Part shown: positions 43,901 to 55,148 of the stretch, piece by piece | Numbering within the stretch: the stretch's first letter is position 1 | Layout: the number at the start of each line of letters is the position of its first letter | Source of the DNA: Schistocephalus solidus | Lineage: Eukaryota; Platyhelminthes; Cestoda; Diphyllobothriidea; Diphyllobothriidae | DNA: 64,000 nucleotides | Assembly: GCA_017591395.1 (NCBI GenBank) | Contig: WEDG01007603.1 | Coordinates: 40,093 to 104,092 of the forward strand | Reading direction: 5' to 3' | Position numbers and translations under genes: made by a program | The notes under the pieces: model-generated | Database searches by the model: none | Told to the model about the DNA's origin: nothing | The model's input: only the letters and a program-made list of their open reading frames with translations

Positions 43901-46900
43901 TAAATTTATCCACAAAGCCAAGTATATTATACATGAAACACTGATGGCAGTTTTTGCTACTGAAAATCCGTGAATAATAATAAACCAGAAAAGCAATAAA
44001 AACTATCCTACGTCCACGTCTCTAATGTTCATCCTCCCTTGCTCAAGTTGCGACTAAAATGATTATTTTCCATATAGCATCTCAGTCAAAGGTTTAAACC
44101 TTACATTATTTTTCTTTTCCCTTTTTCGACTGCCTGAACCAGTGGGTTATTGGACTTATTACCTTTCTCGTTCCATCGGTACCGATGCGAGTTCGCGCGA
44201 GTGTCTTGCCTTTGCACACGTCCATGGGCATGATCATCTTCACTGGTTCAATTTGCGCATGCATTTCAGGCATCACGGAGAAGAACTTCTTCTCTAAAAG
44301 GTAGGGTTAGGTAACCATGCTGTCTCTCCTATTCCCCTTCGCGTTATCTTGCTTGTTCCTCCTACTCGAACTGTACAATAAATAATATGGGCCGTGGGGA
44401 GCACCCAACCCATCTGTTTAACTGACGCAAACTTGGACAGTATGTGCAAGCCGAAGTGAGAAGTCGACGGCATCACTGGAACAAGAGCATAATTCGCCCG
44501 AGTTTTCAGGTTCATGCTCACAACTACCATCAGAGCTTGCATCAGATACGGGTACTGCATGCACAAGAGATCGCAGTTTTTCAAGGATGCAGTTGCTGTG
44601 CTCCCGCACACCTATAGCAATTAGCGTCTGCCCCTCCCCCTTAATCGAGAATGGTTGTCCTTTGGTGTAATGATGGCTTGACGGCCGGCTTTCTACTCGC
44701 CAGCTGGCTCTCCGACATTAGCGTTGGAAGCAGTGTTCGCCTGAGCGCTCCCCGAATGCCGGCCATCAAACGATTATCGGGCCAATGGGATAACCATAGT
44801 CGATAAAGTGGGGAGCCAGTAATCGTCATCGCATCGCAATTTCATCCTTGTATATGAAATACTCGTATCCGATGTTCTCTGGCCCGGGGTTCGGGCATAA
44901 ATTCGAAACATCAGGTGAATAATGTTATTAAGCCAGTGATCACGTCTACGTCTTCTCAACTGTTTACTGCGGCTCGCATTTTCGCTTGTATCGTCCATTG
45001 CTTGATGGCCGGCATTTGATTTGTTAATCGCTGACATTTTATTGCCCGTGTTGAACGTTGGCATTTTCATCCGCGTGCTCCCCACGTGTCTAGGCTAAGT
45101 CTCAACGCCGAATGTGGAGAGGTCACCGCACTTGTTAGTAGACTGGGGTTCAGTGATCCATGACTCAAACAGATCGCGGTTCACGTAAGTGTCACCTCTT
45201 TCGAGAATTTCAGCCTTGTCGAACTTGGATGTGTGGCTGTGTCTCTTCGAGAAAGTGGCCAAGTTGGAAACTGGCGTCATTTCTCCACACTGTTATTGGG
45301 TGGTCGGTCATTCGCATCCATAGCAGTCTTCCAGGTTCTCCGACGTAGTTGCCTTGCACACAATCACACCAGATCCGATAAAAGTCTCCAGAAGTTTCTT
45401 GCCGTGGCAGCTGGTCTTCTGGCCTCATTACTGGGCGCCTGGTGGTTGCCTCTATTCTGTTTGCGACGCCAAGTGGTGCGTGAGAAGATGCCTGACGGCC
45501 TCCAGGACGTTCTTGACGTACGGAAACGCTCGCCAAAATTTGGCATCGGTTCGATTTGACCTCATCTCGTTCTCCTCTGCACTGGTTGGCAAAGTTGCGC
45601 GGGTAGCCATTTCCTCTCAGTGCCCATCAAAGGTATTTTAATTAAACATCCTTGTCTTTCAATTCACTGCAATGTCCGGGAAAACGCTGTTAAAACATTA
45701 TTTCAATTTGAACACCTGATCACGCTCGATGACGACGAAGATATCTTCCACATACATACTCCCTATTTGCCATTCATGTCTTCGACTGGAAGGTTACTAA
45801 AGGTTAGACAGACGACCTGATTTCATACCATATGACCACAGATGAATGCTGATGCGTTCATCATTTCCTGTTATAGAGCGTACTGAAAAGATATCGGTCG
45901 CCACCGTTCTTAGACGTCACGTATCCTTCTCCCGACAAACGGTACCCGTACTGTGTGTTAGGATTCGAGTTTTTGTATTGCGGACCTGAAAGGCCTGTCG
46001 ATTTGTACTGCGTGAATTGCATAGACGCATGTATGAAAAAGGCTTCGATGGGTTAGAAATGAGGAGGAGAAATAAAAGGCCTGCAAGCTAACGTTTATGG
46101 TCTATTAGACAGACCGACGACCGATAGCAATGCGATAGGCAAGTAATAACCCCCCTTTGTTAGAACGTAGCATTGTTTTTAAGAAGTCGTATATTGACTG
46201 CATTATCCTTGGCTAGTTCGGATAAGCTGTCAGAAAAAAAATGACTCGTTTTAGCACAGGAATACGGATATATGCATTCACCCGCTCGTTTGGTAAGCAT
46301 GGTCACGTTACTTCGGTGCTCAAGGGTCGGCAACCAAGGGCTCGTTGGACCATCACCGCTAATGGCTGAGTGATTAATTATCCGGTTCTAATTATTTTGT
46401 TACTCAACACTGCTAGGTCCTCACAGGTTCAAAATTATATCGTTACGGCCGGACAGACCTACAATTTAGTAAGGCCTGTTGTCCCATTTCCTGTTGTCAG
46501 TCCTTTTAGTTCCTCTGATTGGCATATACCTACTGTATGCAGAACTTTTTCCATGCGTGCGAACCCTAAGGCCGCTTTTAGGTGACCGTCCTTTGCATGC
46601 TATGTTATACCTTGGAAAGAGAAGACATTCCAATTAGCCTAGCTATTTTTTTCTGAACGCCCGCAAAACGTATACTTTGTAAAAAATGGCTACTTAAGTA
46701 GCATAAAATTTTCTCATTGGTTTCAGATGCTCTTACTAATTAAACTACATTTATCCGAAAACACGCTTAAAAAAAACAATTTTTATACTCCTTTCATGGA
46801 AAATTACGTCTTCTTCAAATTTTATACTTGAAGAATGGGACATCTCTCGATTCTTAAGTTTCTTAATTGTTGAATAATTTTGAACCATACCGGCCGTTGC

Positions 46901-49900
46901 ACTTGAATTCACAATTTCCAAGCTACATGCCGTATGCATTTTGTCTAAGGAAAAATCACCAATTTTTCTTCAGTATGAATAAGAGGTCACACAGTTCTCA
47001 TGCTATGTCATAACTTGGGAAGAGGAGAAATTCTGATTAGCCTTACTACTTTCCACCCAGCGCGTCCATCTGTAGCGAACGCTGTAAAGACATTTGCTAA
47101 GGCTGCCAGCGAGGTAAGCACTCTGGCCCGAAAAATACGTAATCTCGGAGTATGCAGCTGTAAAATCCTGTAATGTGGATGAACGCTAATTTGGCAAGCC
47201 TGTTACCAGTAAAAACACCACAAGCGATAAGTGTGTTGTGACAGGGTTACTGTTTTCCCCTATTCGGCACAATCGGGGACCGGTAAGCCGGAGGTGTGGA
47301 TGCAAACGTCAACCTTGCAATCTAAGGTCCAGGAGAGGCCATCCATCCATTACTGTCTGATGGACTGCGGCTTTATACGATGTTTGACTTCCGAATGGAC
47401 TTGACGAGGACCAATTGTGCTGAAAGGGCAGTTTTTCAGTTCAGCACTATCCGTTGTCATTTATGCATCATGTCTGCTAGCCGGCAGTTGAGTGTTTGCG
47501 GGCTGAACGCCTACCAGGACTGCCATTAAATAAAACTATAGTTTCACCTGGCTTTGTGTTTAACTTTCGAAAATAATGTATTAGATTTCATCATACACTT
47601 CGTTATTCCCAAAACGATGTGAATTTCTGATTTACTTTCTACCGGAAACACATTAGACGAGTAATCGCGAAACTAAACTTGAGAATTAGGAACCGTCAGT
47701 CTCCACAGTCCAAAAAATGCTCAACGTGACGTTTCGAGAACCTTTGATTTCCTTTTTAATCCTACCCTTCTATCCTTACTTGACTGTTTGCCGGTTATTG
47801 GTCTCAGATGTAGTAAAAATTTCGTTCCCGAGCCTCTAAGCATATACAAAGGCAATAAGATTCACAAAGAAGATAGGCATGGAACACAACCTCAAGTTAT
47901 TTCAAACGCCATCGCAGCTTCTTTTGGAACAGGAAATTGCGCCACTGGATACATGAATCCTCGCAAATCCAACCAGTGTGAGGCCCATAGCATGATGATC
48001 GTTCAAATATGCGTTGAGTGGTGATCCACCGGATAGTGGCTGTGGTTACTGGATTTGAACGCGGAGGTTCCCGTGTCTCTTTCCAGGATTATGCGGAAAG
48101 AAGAGTGAAACCTTATCGGAATGGAAGTAGTGATCGTCATACGACTATGGCTTGTGACTTTTCGATTTGTCACTATCGGTGTCCATCCTCATATGTACTT
48201 ATCAGTGTGGCATATTCCTAGAGTGCTTATTTTGTAGCCTATCTTCCGTAAGGGCAGGTCCACTATCTCCGACCTGTCGATACCCCGGATAGCCCTCAGC
48301 GAGGCTAATGGACAGAGTACTTTTTTTAGTTTTTTTGTGCCAGACCAGTGTGTCTTCAACTCTGCTAAACAACTTTCTCAGTTACCCACGGCATGCTACC
48401 TAGTTGTATCCTTTTTCTTCCTTTGACGATGTTATATAAAATTTGACAATGATTTTTTGAGGAAAAGCATATTTTTGGAAAGCCCATGTCTGAAAAACAG
48501 ATTCTCTCGAAAATAGTCGACTTTAGTGATCTTTTAGACTTTTTTCCTAATGTATAATAGGTTTCTATTGAAAAGGATATTGTTAATTTTGCCAGGTACT
48601 TATTTGGTAAAATGTCCACGAACCAAACCGGCTCGTATATTTACTCTGGATAAACTTTGTCCATTGGGCCAACCGTTCTGCTTTGATTGGAACGAGGTTT
48701 TCGATTTGGGAGTTAGAAAAACAGGACTGAGAACGTAATCTTTACATCATTCAAAGAAAAGCACCTATTACAGGCCTGTTCCGGGTGTAAGAATTTGGAG
48801 CCTTAGAGCCACGCACAAAAACGATTCAGCATTAGCTGGCAAAATTGTCAAATTGAATAAAAAACCGAAAACCACCGCGTACCCAAGACCAACTACAAAG
48901 GAAATATACCTTTCTCGAAAGACACCGGGAAATATTCCTAAGAACGGAACTGATGAGAAATCGACCCAGATAGTGAAGAGGCCGTCAGCCAATAGTTGTT
49001 CATTCCAACTGAACAGTGCTAAATGTTAATGAGTCACTGCTAAAGCTAAGTAAGAATATCCGGCTGGCCGCCTCGCTAAGAAATTGGGCGTGGCATAGAA
49101 TTCAAAAAGTACACGACAAGGACAGCGTGGGTAATACAAACGACTTGCAATGAAAGTCGTAAAACTCGCTCGAATTGAGCTTTGCGAATCAATTTAGTCA
49201 CCCCCTGTCGGGAGGGTAGTTACATATAAGCCATCTCAGTTACCTACTTTCCTTCAAGTTTTTTCGTTTTGTCATGCTCAACAGTCAAAGGCTACCGCTG
49301 CAAAAGGGTGATATTGCAGCTTGATTTTTATTTCAATTTTTTCACCGAAGGACTTTATTTTAAATATGCTCGTATCCAATTTTGCTCTCACGATTTTTCG
49401 ACGCAAACACCATTTACTGAGGTGCTACTTTCGTCGATCTTGTACTTTCTTGCAAGCATTTGTTGTTAATTTAAGTTGTGGAGACCTTCATGGTATCCAT
49501 CTTAAATTGACCAACCATTTTTTATTTTATCCGCCGTTTCCGGGTTATGTGATATATGTCTGATTTTTTCTGTACGGTCGGCAAAGACTGTAAAGAATCG
49601 AATGGCTATGCCCAGTTTATTTGCTGTTGTCAGGACGGTTTGAGGTTTCTTGCCCCTATTTAGCCGCTTGCGAGGCTTCTAAGTTGAAGCTCCGGGACAA
49701 TACTGAACTGAAATACTGAATACTGTTTGATGCCAGGCAAAATTCATGAAAATGTGAGCTCGTGTACCCGTATCGCATCCAGCATTCAACTCGGGAACAG
49801 CTGGCTGGATGTGTAAATCGCTGGTCATTTCTCTTTATGAGTACGATATGATCAACCGATGACAAATGTGCCAAGAATGTCTAGTCAAGTCTCAATTTCC

Positions 49901-50630
49901 TTTGTTGGTATTTTCGATTTCTGTTTTCCTATCGCGTTCAAGCGTCTTTTATCAGAGCTCTGACACTCTTATTTCCTCCTGCTGCATTTAAAGCTGATCC
50001 GTCATCACTAATTTTGTGCTACGCCTAGTCGGACTTGGGTCTATTTGGGCCCAAAGCGGTTAGACGGTCGGTCATCACTATAGCAACAACTCATAGTATT
50101 CTATTGGGACCTGTCATTCTATAGCCTGTCGATGGGTTTCAGTGTGGTTTTTCTTAGTTGGTTTTCTGTGTTAATTGTCCGTTGTAGGCTGTTGTCGTCC
50201 TCGCTTGTTAGTGTTCAAATTTTCAAGGTTTTATGCTATATTTTTCTTATAATTAATTAACCTATTAAAGTTATAATGCAGTGCAGGAAAGGTTTTTTAA
50301 AGCAGCTGCTGATCTTTGGCAAATCCCTGAGCCCAAGACAGACAGATGTCATTTACCAATCCACGTGTTTTGCTTTGAGTTTTCCATTTTACCCACTAGT
50401 CTGCATGCGCGTGGGCCAGTCAGTTACCCATTTGACTCTTTTCTGACCCTGCTGTTCGCGTTTCTCATTGCAGCTATTCCGCACTGAACCCGACTGAACA
50501 GGTCGGCAACGCATTAGGCGTGGCCTTGGTCCTATTTGGCGCTCTCGTGATCTACCTTGTCTCGCGTTATGAATACCGCCGTCAGGAGCCCCCGTCTGCC
50601 GAGCGCACGGGCTTTGCAGCTTTGAACTAG
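34809..50630 (+). CDS. CYB561: Cytochrome b561, ascorbate-dependent transmembrane electron carrier (5 exons)
   Basis: Proteins of this family move electrons from cytosolic ascorbate across vesicle, lysosomal or plasma membranes, to regenerate luminal ascorbate or reduce ferric iron. Exons: 34809-34910, 34949-35090, 43586-43788, 44143-44300 and 50474-50630. Total 762 nt, 253 aa plus stop. All introns are GT-AG and phases agree throughout. Haem-ligand histidines are H67 (NYHPVFM), H101 (KVVHAIL), H135 (SIHSW) and H174 (PLHTSMG), spaced 34, 34 and 39, as in vertebrate CYB561. The LVYRVFR motif after the second helix is typical of the family. Six membrane helices are expected. Intron 1 is only 38 nt; intron 2 (8.5 kb) contains LINE-B and intron 4 a Penelope fragment. 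Which paralogue (CYB561, CYBRD1 or CYB561A3-like) cannot be decided. Confidence 0.95.
34949..35090 (+). CDS. CYB561: CYB561 exon 2
   Basis: Begins at IAGLLAVILSIVWMGIYAGG (helix 1) and contains NYHPVFMVLGLVF with the first haem histidine. It ends phase 1 before gtaagt; the split codon is completed as GCC (Ala82) in exon 3. Confidence 0.94.
35091..36114. other. CYB561 intron 2, first part: nothing recognised
   Basis: Non-coding sequence between the CYB561 exon 2 donor and LINE-B. No repeat partner was seen. Confidence 0.5.
36590..37390 (+). pseudogene. LINE-B APE-type endonuclease (broken)
   Basis: GIGCWNFRTFLDPGTQSL, CQYNVDVCWLSEVRIPDSG and GRHGVAMALS form the N-terminal part. After a frameshift near 36900 come GHFKNIPIVSVYAPTFA and, after stops, FVTNTGFQHRNKHLLTWYS, SRIDYILVSSRFRSW and HGSDHVL. 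The LSE, SVYAP, DYIL and SDH boxes are in the order expected of the endonuclease domain. At least three frame changes prevent translation. Confidence 0.8.
37391..39530 (+). pseudogene. LINE-B reverse transcriptase (broken, catalytic box altered)
   Basis: The long frame 37304-38050 gives a linker with ARKDWKKYWAEIETSMEQPS and NPAKVEHWREHFQNLVNFD, then LTDAIRRLCNN. RT follows in pieces: AEDGISSEIYKSCVD, FGIRSGVRQGCIL, ILFNYAIDWILGEVLYEEDG, and LYYADATPLLASS, where the YADD box is YADA. ERRLRWFGHILRSPL and WRGTIRDIIEAG mark the C terminus. The Asp to Ala change in the catalytic box alone would inactivate it, apart from many stops. Confidence 0.82.
39546..39573 (+). repeat. (AAGT)n tail of LINE-B
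   Basis: AAGTAAGTAAGTAAGT preceded by a single imperfect unit. It marks the 3' end of LINE-B. Confidence 0.85.
40180..40452 (-). pseudogene. Possible Penelope-like N-terminal fragment
   Basis: A 90-residue minus frame reads TPKQLSFLDQFQSKRILPKS, then VRVKLASQGCQASIRYG and a Lys/Arg-rich helix. The pattern FLxxFxxxxIxPxxxRxK recalls the helical N-terminal region of Penelope-like proteins, which precedes RT. No RT follows, so this is weak. It could equally be a chance frame. Confidence 0.3.
40453..43585. other. CYB561 intron 2, last part: nothing recognised
   Basis: AT-rich intronic sequence. No element with a partner in this window and no convincing coding frame. Confidence 0.45.
43586..43788 (+). 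CDS. CYB561: CYB561 exon 3
   Basis: The acceptor is ctcttcag. The frame reads MLVYRVFRMFPKLPVKVVHA and LLFAVVGLKAAFDSHNL, then IPNLYSIHSWVGI. It holds the second and third haem histidines and the helix 2-3 loop. Donor gtacgc, phase 0. Confidence 0.95.
44143..44300 (+). CDS. CYB561: CYB561 exon 4
   Basis: Acceptor ctgaaccag, donor gtaggg. WVIGLITFLVPSVPMR, then VLPLHTSMGMIIF with the fourth haem histidine, ending GITEKNFFSK in phase 2. Confidence 0.94.
45095..45830 (-). pseudogene. Penelope-like element PLE-2 fragment (RT box and GIY-YIG)
   Basis: On the minus strand, about 45760 encodes YVEDIFVVIERDQ, the RT catalytic box with YVDD changed to YVED. After a deletion, DQLPRQETSGDFYRIWCDCV and GNYVGEPGRLLWMRM give the GIY-YIG start. 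HTSKFDKAEILERGDTYVNR and ESWITEPQSTNKC give its C-terminal part. The same protein type is better preserved at 52705-53640. It lies in intron 4 of CYB561. Confidence 0.78.
47030..47170 (+). mobile_element. LINE-B 5' region fragment
   Basis: Resembles 36110-36240: TTAGCCT..CTACT, GCGTCCA..TGT-GCG, a GGTAAGC-type block and CTGGC. A short, diverged solo 5' fragment in the last CYB561 intron. Confidence 0.45.
47171..50473. other. CYB561 intron 4, remainder: nothing recognised
   Basis: Non-coding AT-rich sequence. On the minus strand near 48050, GTTCAAATCC resembles a lone B box. Nothing else stands out. Confidence 0.4.
50474..50630 (+). CDS. CYB561: CYB561 exon 5 with stop codon
   Basis: Acceptor ctcattgcag. 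It completes Ser, then YSALNPTEQVGNALGVALVL (last helix), IYLVSRYEYRR and a short cytosolic tail before TAG at 50628-50630. The YSAL.P...VGN...GV block matches the last helix of vertebrate CYB561. Confidence 0.94.
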
Positions 50631-52704
50631 CTGAATACGGAGCCGCAGACCAGCGTGCTGACTAATTTATCCTTGACCTTCAATCGATTCCGATGTGTAT
50701 TTTTGTGGCTGATCTCCTTATTATGCTTCACCCCACTGACTATCCTGTTGTTGTGCTCCTTTGCGTCTCATTTTGCCACTCCCCCATCTCTCGCATTTCC
50801 ATTCCAATTGCGAAGTAACATGCATAATCAGGTATTTCTGGTACCTTTCATCAGTTTGCTGTCAACAAGTTTATACGAACAACTTACCTGAAACGTTAGG
50901 TGTTGTGTACATCCGATCAAAGTTGTATCTGTTGGCTCTCTGCCGCCAAAATGCTCGTCTACTTATATTATTCGACATTGAGGCTTCTTAACGTGCGTCC
51001 GTTCGACACTGTTAATCTTATACTTCACAACATATATCTCTAATTTACCCCGATCAGCCTTTTGTTCGATCTCTACAGCATTGCGATGGTGATAGGGGGA
51101 GACTCTAGTATAAAAGGGAAGAAACCACCTGCTTTTTACCAAATGCTTTTGTCACTTCGGCTACATTCGGAACGAAAAACCTACCCCAACAGCAGAAAGG
51201 ATTTATTTCGTCTCTACCGTAAAAAAATTGCAAGTTATCAGGGTTTCTTACGAGTAGTGGGCCTTGGGACCATCTGCTTCTCGAGTTGGGCGTGACAATC
51301 GCCTGCTGCTATTGGCCAGTTGGGCGGCCGGTTGGTTACACGGTCCCATTCTGACGTCGTCTGTGGGGAGGCTCTTTGACAGTTCCGCAATCGACAGGAG
51401 CCTTTCACTTCGTATGTGACTGACTGGATACGCCATGAGGACAATGAATATAGCCTCCTACGAGAGGTATGTACCGATATACACTGACCGCAGGCCCGAA
51501 CTTGGAATTTGCGATAGTAAATTCCCAATAAAACTCTCAGTCTTAATTTAGGAAGCCGTCGAAGAATTCACCGAGTAAACCTAAGATCATCTACATAAAA
51601 TAAGACTCTAGGAATTAAAAGAAAGTGCTCCACACCATCCGCGCTTCGGATATGACTGGTTTTCGCGAGTCTCTGACTCGATCAGAGATAAATCTACCCT
51701 TTGAGAGGCTTGGACGTGTCGCAGCTTTTTGACTAGGAAAATTGCGCTATGCGAGTGACGATTACTAATAGGTAATACAACCGCATTTAGGGTAGTGAAC
51801 AGCCAATTTTCATTCGTATTTTCGTCCTCCGATGTTCAAAGGCCGTGTTTTATGAATTGTCCAGCGTTCTATCAATTAAACTACAACGAAAGAATGAAAT
51901 CCATCTGGGAGATGCCAACCCCTTTAGTCCTGCCAAATTTGAGCAAGTTTGCTATCGACTAAAGAATTAGCCTTCCGAAGTGATAGTTGGTGTCAGCACA
52001 ATGGTTCATTTCACATAAATGTGCACCGATAGCAAACCTGACTAACTTAACTAGTTAAAACATTTTCCGACAGGAAATCACGCGATATCTAACAGAATAA
52101 CTCGACTCCCAACTGGTTAATTGTTTGGTGTTTATGCCGAGGAGAAAACTACTTGAATTAAATTGTCCGAGATTTAGCTTCGAAACCGATAATTCAATTA
52201 ATTTTTAAAAGCATTTCTCTACAAGTATCGAGAATAAAAAAGTTGGCGATCAATCGTGGGACGTCCACCGAAGAGCGCAGACCATCACCTTCGGATGATC
52301 TATTCGAACCCAGCAAGAATTCACTGAAGCCCAATGTTGCAATAAATTGAAACACACGTCAGAAGACATGGCGCTTTTAACCCGAACTGGTTACTTGGAG
52401 ACAGTTTATACTTCGTCTGGTCCTTGTTTTCTGTTAACGTTCGGGTGTTAGCTTCCTCTGACCCCTATAAGCCAGGTCTCATTATCTAGGTATGCGATAG
52501 TTTGAATATAAAAACCCTTTCTTATCGACCAGGGGTTCAAAATAGGATAGTCCGTTTAGTTTTAGGAAACAACCTCTACCTATACTCTGGACTACAGGCC
52601 ATCAAATTTTCCCTTATTTCTAGTCCTGGAAGTGTATACTTCAAACTTGACCTGAGCCCTTATCACCATGTCTCGTTGAGCTCTGTGTTTGTTGATGTCC
52701 GTAA
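50631..52704. other. CYB561 3' flank: no gene seen
   Basis: The 3' untranslated region must begin here. The first AATAAA is far downstream, at 51527, and there is no obvious close polyadenylation signal. No conserved coding frame. Confidence 0.4.
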
Positions 52705-53640
52705 TGCTTCCTAGCGGAGTTTGATCTTCTTGTTGGTGACGGGCATACCCGATTAGGTGGCCTAACAAAGGGCCTGTCAGTCCTCGATTTGAGAAATCCT
52801 CCAAAAACTGGTCTCGGTATGTGGACGACACCTTCGTCATCATCGAACGGTATCAGATGCTGGCATTCAAAGAACACCTCAACGGCGTCTTCCCGGACAT
52901 ACAATTCACGATGGAGGGAAGAAAAAAAACGACCAGCTAGCCTTCCTTGATGTCCTTGATTGTCGCAAAGATTGTGCTGGCCTTAAAACTAAAGTATTCA
53001 GGAAGGTAAAAAATAAAACGTTAGTACTGAGCTTCAACAGCAAACACCCAATCAATCACAAATTCAGGTGCGTACGGGCACTATATCAGCCTGTTGCGAC
53101 CCACTGCAACGAACCAGAAAACAAGGTTGCCGAATTGCAGTACCTTCCACGGGTGTTCAGAGTAGACAGCTACCCTCGCAACTTTGTCAGCACCTGCAAG
53201 CGCAACCAAGGTGAGAGACCGAACCGCACCAGCCCCACATATTGGTGAGCGCTACCGTACGTGAAGAACGTCTCAGAACCCGTTAGCCGCCTTCTAACAC
53301 CACTCGAAGTTGGAGTTGCACACCGACCAGACGCAACTATTAGGCGCCAAATAGGGAGACCAAAAGACCCGCTACCGTGGCAAGAAACATCTGGAGTCGT
53401 TTACCTCATTGGTGCAGTTGCGGACAAAGCAACTACGTCGGAGAAACTGGAAGACTATGCATGCGAAAGGCCGAGCACATTGCAGCAGTGAGGTGGAAAG
53501 ACACTTGCTCTCAAGTTATGGCTCATGCGACGGGACCCGGCTAAACCTTCAAGTTTGACGAGGTTGCAATTCTCGCATGGGCTTACAAACGCGTGAGCCT
53601 TGAACTGCTTGAGTTATGGTCTCTGCCTCGCAGTCGATTA
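52705..53640 (+). mobile_element. PLE-2: Penelope-like element, 5'-truncated
   Basis: Plus-strand blocks: WSRYVDDTFVIIERYQMLAF with an intact YVDD RT box, LNGVFPDIQFTMEG, QLAFLDVL, LKTKVFRK, FNSKHPINHKFRCVRALYQ and VAELQYLPRVFRVDSYPRNF. Then LPYVKNVSEPVSRLL and LPWQETSGVVYLI lead to the GIY-YIG endonuclease core CSCGQSNYVGETGRL, MRKAEHIAAVRWKDTC and FKFDEVAILAWAYKR. A few single-base shifts and one stop break it. This family differs from PLE-1 (8.9-11.5 kb and 55-56 kb) in sequence and linker, so two Penelope lineages coexist in the window. Confidence 0.85.
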
Positions 53641-55148
53641 ATAAACGCCATGAGCTCGCGCTTCCATATTCAGTGTTGAGATTTTTGTCTGGGCGAGATC
53701 GCTAGCCCGCGAGGAGGATGCGGGTGACCAGGAGTCCCGTTGACAGCGAGCCAAATTGCCGAGTAATTGTCACGCGAGGAATCGACAACGGTGATAAAAT
53801 CTCAGCCATTAACTACTCGGATACGGACCAAGAAGCAATCATCGCATCAACTACGGTCCCCAGCGATAAACATGAGGAGTGTCAGCAATAGTACGCCTGT
53901 GGTGGCCTGACGACCACACCCTTTAAATACTACGCAACTTGTGCTCCAAGTACCATTTTCTGAAACCGTCTCGGATGATGGCTTTGAGAGAGAATCCGTA
54001 GCGTCAGGCCAATAAACACCATGTTCCAGTGATTGCCTGAGATACTTCTTGGAACTCGCCTGTTCGTTTATACCAGCAACTCCTCTAACACCAAGAATTT
54101 CGAAGTCCAGCAAGATGTGGTTCATCATACTTGTGGTTCCATCCTGATGTCTTTGTTCGGTCTTAGCGGTTGAAACCGGCGCGCATGAAGGCCGCGAAAA
54201 ATCTATTTAGAACACATGCTACAACTAGACACCGTTGGGCAGTATGAGAGCCCACAGGTGTCATCTCTTCATATTTGGCGACTGAGGGATCTGTACTGTC
54301 TACCAAACAGTCAACCACGTTAATATCCAATATAATTAGCCAGCATTCTATCCCTGGGACCTCTTCGGAGAACTTTTATGTAAGCGGTTTTCTCGATCCT
54401 CAATCTGGAGCGTATCCCTCATCATGTACCGATCAGCACTGACAATATCTCGTAAATTTCCCGCCTTAAACTAATTGCCCTCTTTGAATTCATTCTTCTG
54501 GCAGTCGAAAACCACCCGGCGTTGAAGAACCCCATCGATCGTGTTCCACATGGCCTGCCGTTTGTGTTTTCCCACCTTGAGGACCTCTTGGGGGCTAGTA
54601 GGGGTACTGAAGAAAACTATGGGCAGCCCCAGCTTGATGTCTGGCACGTATGACACGGACGAAGTCATAATTGATCCATCTACGTGGTATTCGGTGTGCC
54701 CTCTCCACTTTCTTAACCATCCATTTGATTCACAAGGTTCGCGTTTGCCGTCCTCCTACTGTGCACCTATCTATGCTTGCCCTCCCTCAACTCCCAAGCC
54801 TCACTTGCAGCTGCTCTTTCAAACGGTTACGGCTAACATTTGCTGAGTTTATGCCGGGAGGGTCTCCTTTGCTTTACCGGTGAGAAACTGACTACGTTTG
54901 GAGAGAAGCAAGGCTTCTCTTGCTGGCACTAACTTATTGACTTGCCTTGATTCCGCCACCTCTCGGTTGTTGGTGGTACACTCTTCACGCGTGGCTGTTG
55001 GCGCAGCTCTCAGATAACAGGTTCGATCCTGCTACTGGTTTTGTTTCCAGGAAACACTCGCCGGTCAAAACACGCTATAGTACTTTCTGCCGTGGCCTCC
55101 TCGCCACATACTCGACCATGAGGCAGTTCTGCCACTGCCTTTAAGAGC
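53641..55148. other. Unassigned; possible PLE-2 3' flank
   Basis: A GC-richer segment directly after PLE-2 (to about 54130) may be its 3' region, but no partner copy in the window confirms it. There is no coding domain. A local hairpin, TGTGGT..ACCACA, lies near 53905. Confidence 0.35.

Noticed and set aside
45620..45820. Plus-strand frame with Asp-rich segment resembling one at 52641-52904 (minus)
   Set aside because: Both are antisense shadows of the PLE-2 RT catalytic region.
53900..53985. CTGACGA followed later by GAAAC, a possible hammerhead after PLE-2
   Set aside because: No stem II pairing exists between them; the CTGACGA sits in an unrelated ACCACA hairpin.
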